The notes below the pieces were generated by a model that saw nothing but the letters and a program-made list of their open reading frames with translations, was not told the DNA's origin and did not search any database. From assembly GCA_946479825.1 (NCBI GenBank), contig CAMLHU010000100.1, positions 1 to 7,624 of the forward strand: a DNA stretch of 7,624 bases, given 5' to 3'. Below, one piece after another: positions 7,103 through 7,624 of the stretch. The DNA comes from an uncultured Gemmatimonadota bacterium (GTDB lineage: Bacteria; Gemmatimonadota; Gemmatimonadetes; Gemmatimonadales; GWC2-71-9). Position 1 is the stretch's first letter. Every line of letters starts with the position of its first letter. A program made the translations under genes and the position numbers.

Positions 7103-7624
7103 GCGACGTCGTCATCCGGGTCTCGGACCTCCAGCGGTCCTACGTGATGGGCACCGAGACCGTCCACGCCCTCCGGGGCGTGACGCTCGAGATCCGGCGC
7201 AACGAGTACGTGGCCATCATGGGGCCGTCCGGCTCGGGCAAGTCCACCCTGATGAACCTGCTCGGCTGCCTCGACACGCCGTCGGGGGGGGAGTACTGGC
7301 TGAGCGGCCAGGAGGTGTCGCGGATGACCGACGACGCCCTGGCCCGGGTGCGGAACAAGGAGATCGGGTTCGTCTTCCAGACCTTCAACCTCCTGCCGCG
7401 CGCGAGCGCGCTGCAGAACGTGGAGCTCCCGCTGGTGTACGCCGGGCTCCCGGCCCGCGACCGGCGTCGGCGGGCGGAGGAGGCGCTCCGGCGAGTGGGC
7501 CTCGGCGACCGGATGGACCACCGGCCCAACGAGCTCTCGGGCGGCCAGCGGCAGCGGGTGGCGATCGCGCGGGCGCTGGTCAACGAGCCGGCCATCCTCC
7601 TGGCCGACGAGCCGACCGGCAACC
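7099..7624 (+). CDS. ABC transporter ATP-binding protein (MacB/LolD type), 3' end outside window
   Basis: ATPase that would power the exporter from the cytoplasmic face; 175 codons are present, about three quarters of a typical 230-residue domain. Walker [10 protein letters not shown] (42-50), Q-loop VFQTFNLLP (92-100, Gln94), signature LSGGQ (146-150) and Walker B ILLADE (166-171) with catalytic Glu171 are all intact. The [11 protein letters not shown] and [17 protein letters not shown] patterns are typical of the MacB/LolD/FtsE-like group of export ATPases. The start is GTG at 7099, overlapping the adaptor stop (GTGA), giving [15 protein letters not shown] with the usual strand-1 spacing before Walker A; the overlap implies translational coupling. 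No strong Shine-Dalgarno is seen apart from a G-run at 7087-7091. Whether it is a stand-alone ATPase or fused to a permease as in MacB cannot be decided because the gene leaves the window. Confidence 0.93.
   Translation, partial: MSDVVIRVSDLQRSYVMGTETVHALRGVTLEIRRNEYVAIMGPSGSGKSTLMNLLGCLDTPSGGEYWLSGQEVSRMTDDALARVRNKEIGFVFQTFNLLPRASALQNVELPLVYAGLPARDRRRRAEEALRRVGLGDRMDHRPNELSGGQRQRVAIARALVNEPAILLADEPTGN

Overview
The window is very G+C rich on both strands, and almost every wobble position in the genes called here is G or C. It carries parts of three transcription units of a diderm (outer-membrane) bacterium. The gene types, namely an NtrY-like histidine kinase with a very long membrane-embedded N-terminus and a TolC / membrane-fusion-protein / MacB-LolD-type ABC operon, suit Gemmatimonadota or a similar high-GC soil or freshwater lineage such as Acidobacteriota or Myxococcota. 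The taxonomic call is an inference from gene style only; no RNA gene or phylogenetic marker is present.

Bases 1-3376 (minus strand) hold the first 1,125 codons of a giant sensor histidine kinase, cut by the left edge just before its phospho-acceptor histidine. It appears to contain 14 transmembrane helices that separate three extracytoplasmic regions, followed by HAMP, PAS and the start of the dimerisation helix. The last third looks like an ordinary NtrY-type kinase. The first ~760 residues are an additional polytopic module that I cannot assign.

Bases 3377-3469 are a 93-base divergent intergenic region. From it, 3470-4114 (plus strand) encodes a small secreted, probably beta-rich protein of unknown function. 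A 126-base gap (4115-4240) follows, carrying two unrelated, well-formed inverted repeats and a third overlapping, weaker one. These are the best candidates for operators or mRNA hairpins controlling the genes to the right.

Bases 4241-7624 (plus strand) are a tripartite efflux/export operon: a TolC-family outer-membrane channel, a periplasmic adaptor (15-base gap), and an ABC ATPase whose GTG start overlaps the adaptor's stop codon and which runs off the right edge. The permease is presumably just beyond the window. Together they would span the envelope as a MacAB-TolC-like machine: the ATPase drives an inner-membrane permease, the adaptor bridges the periplasm and the TolC trimer opens through the outer membrane. 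The substrate cannot be read from the sequence.

I saw no mobile element, CRISPR array, tRNA or rRNA, and no clearly new system. The points most worth a second look are the architecture of the kinase, the tandem inverted repeats ahead of the efflux operon, the cysteine-bearing extra loop of the TolC homologue and the low-complexity insert of the adaptor.
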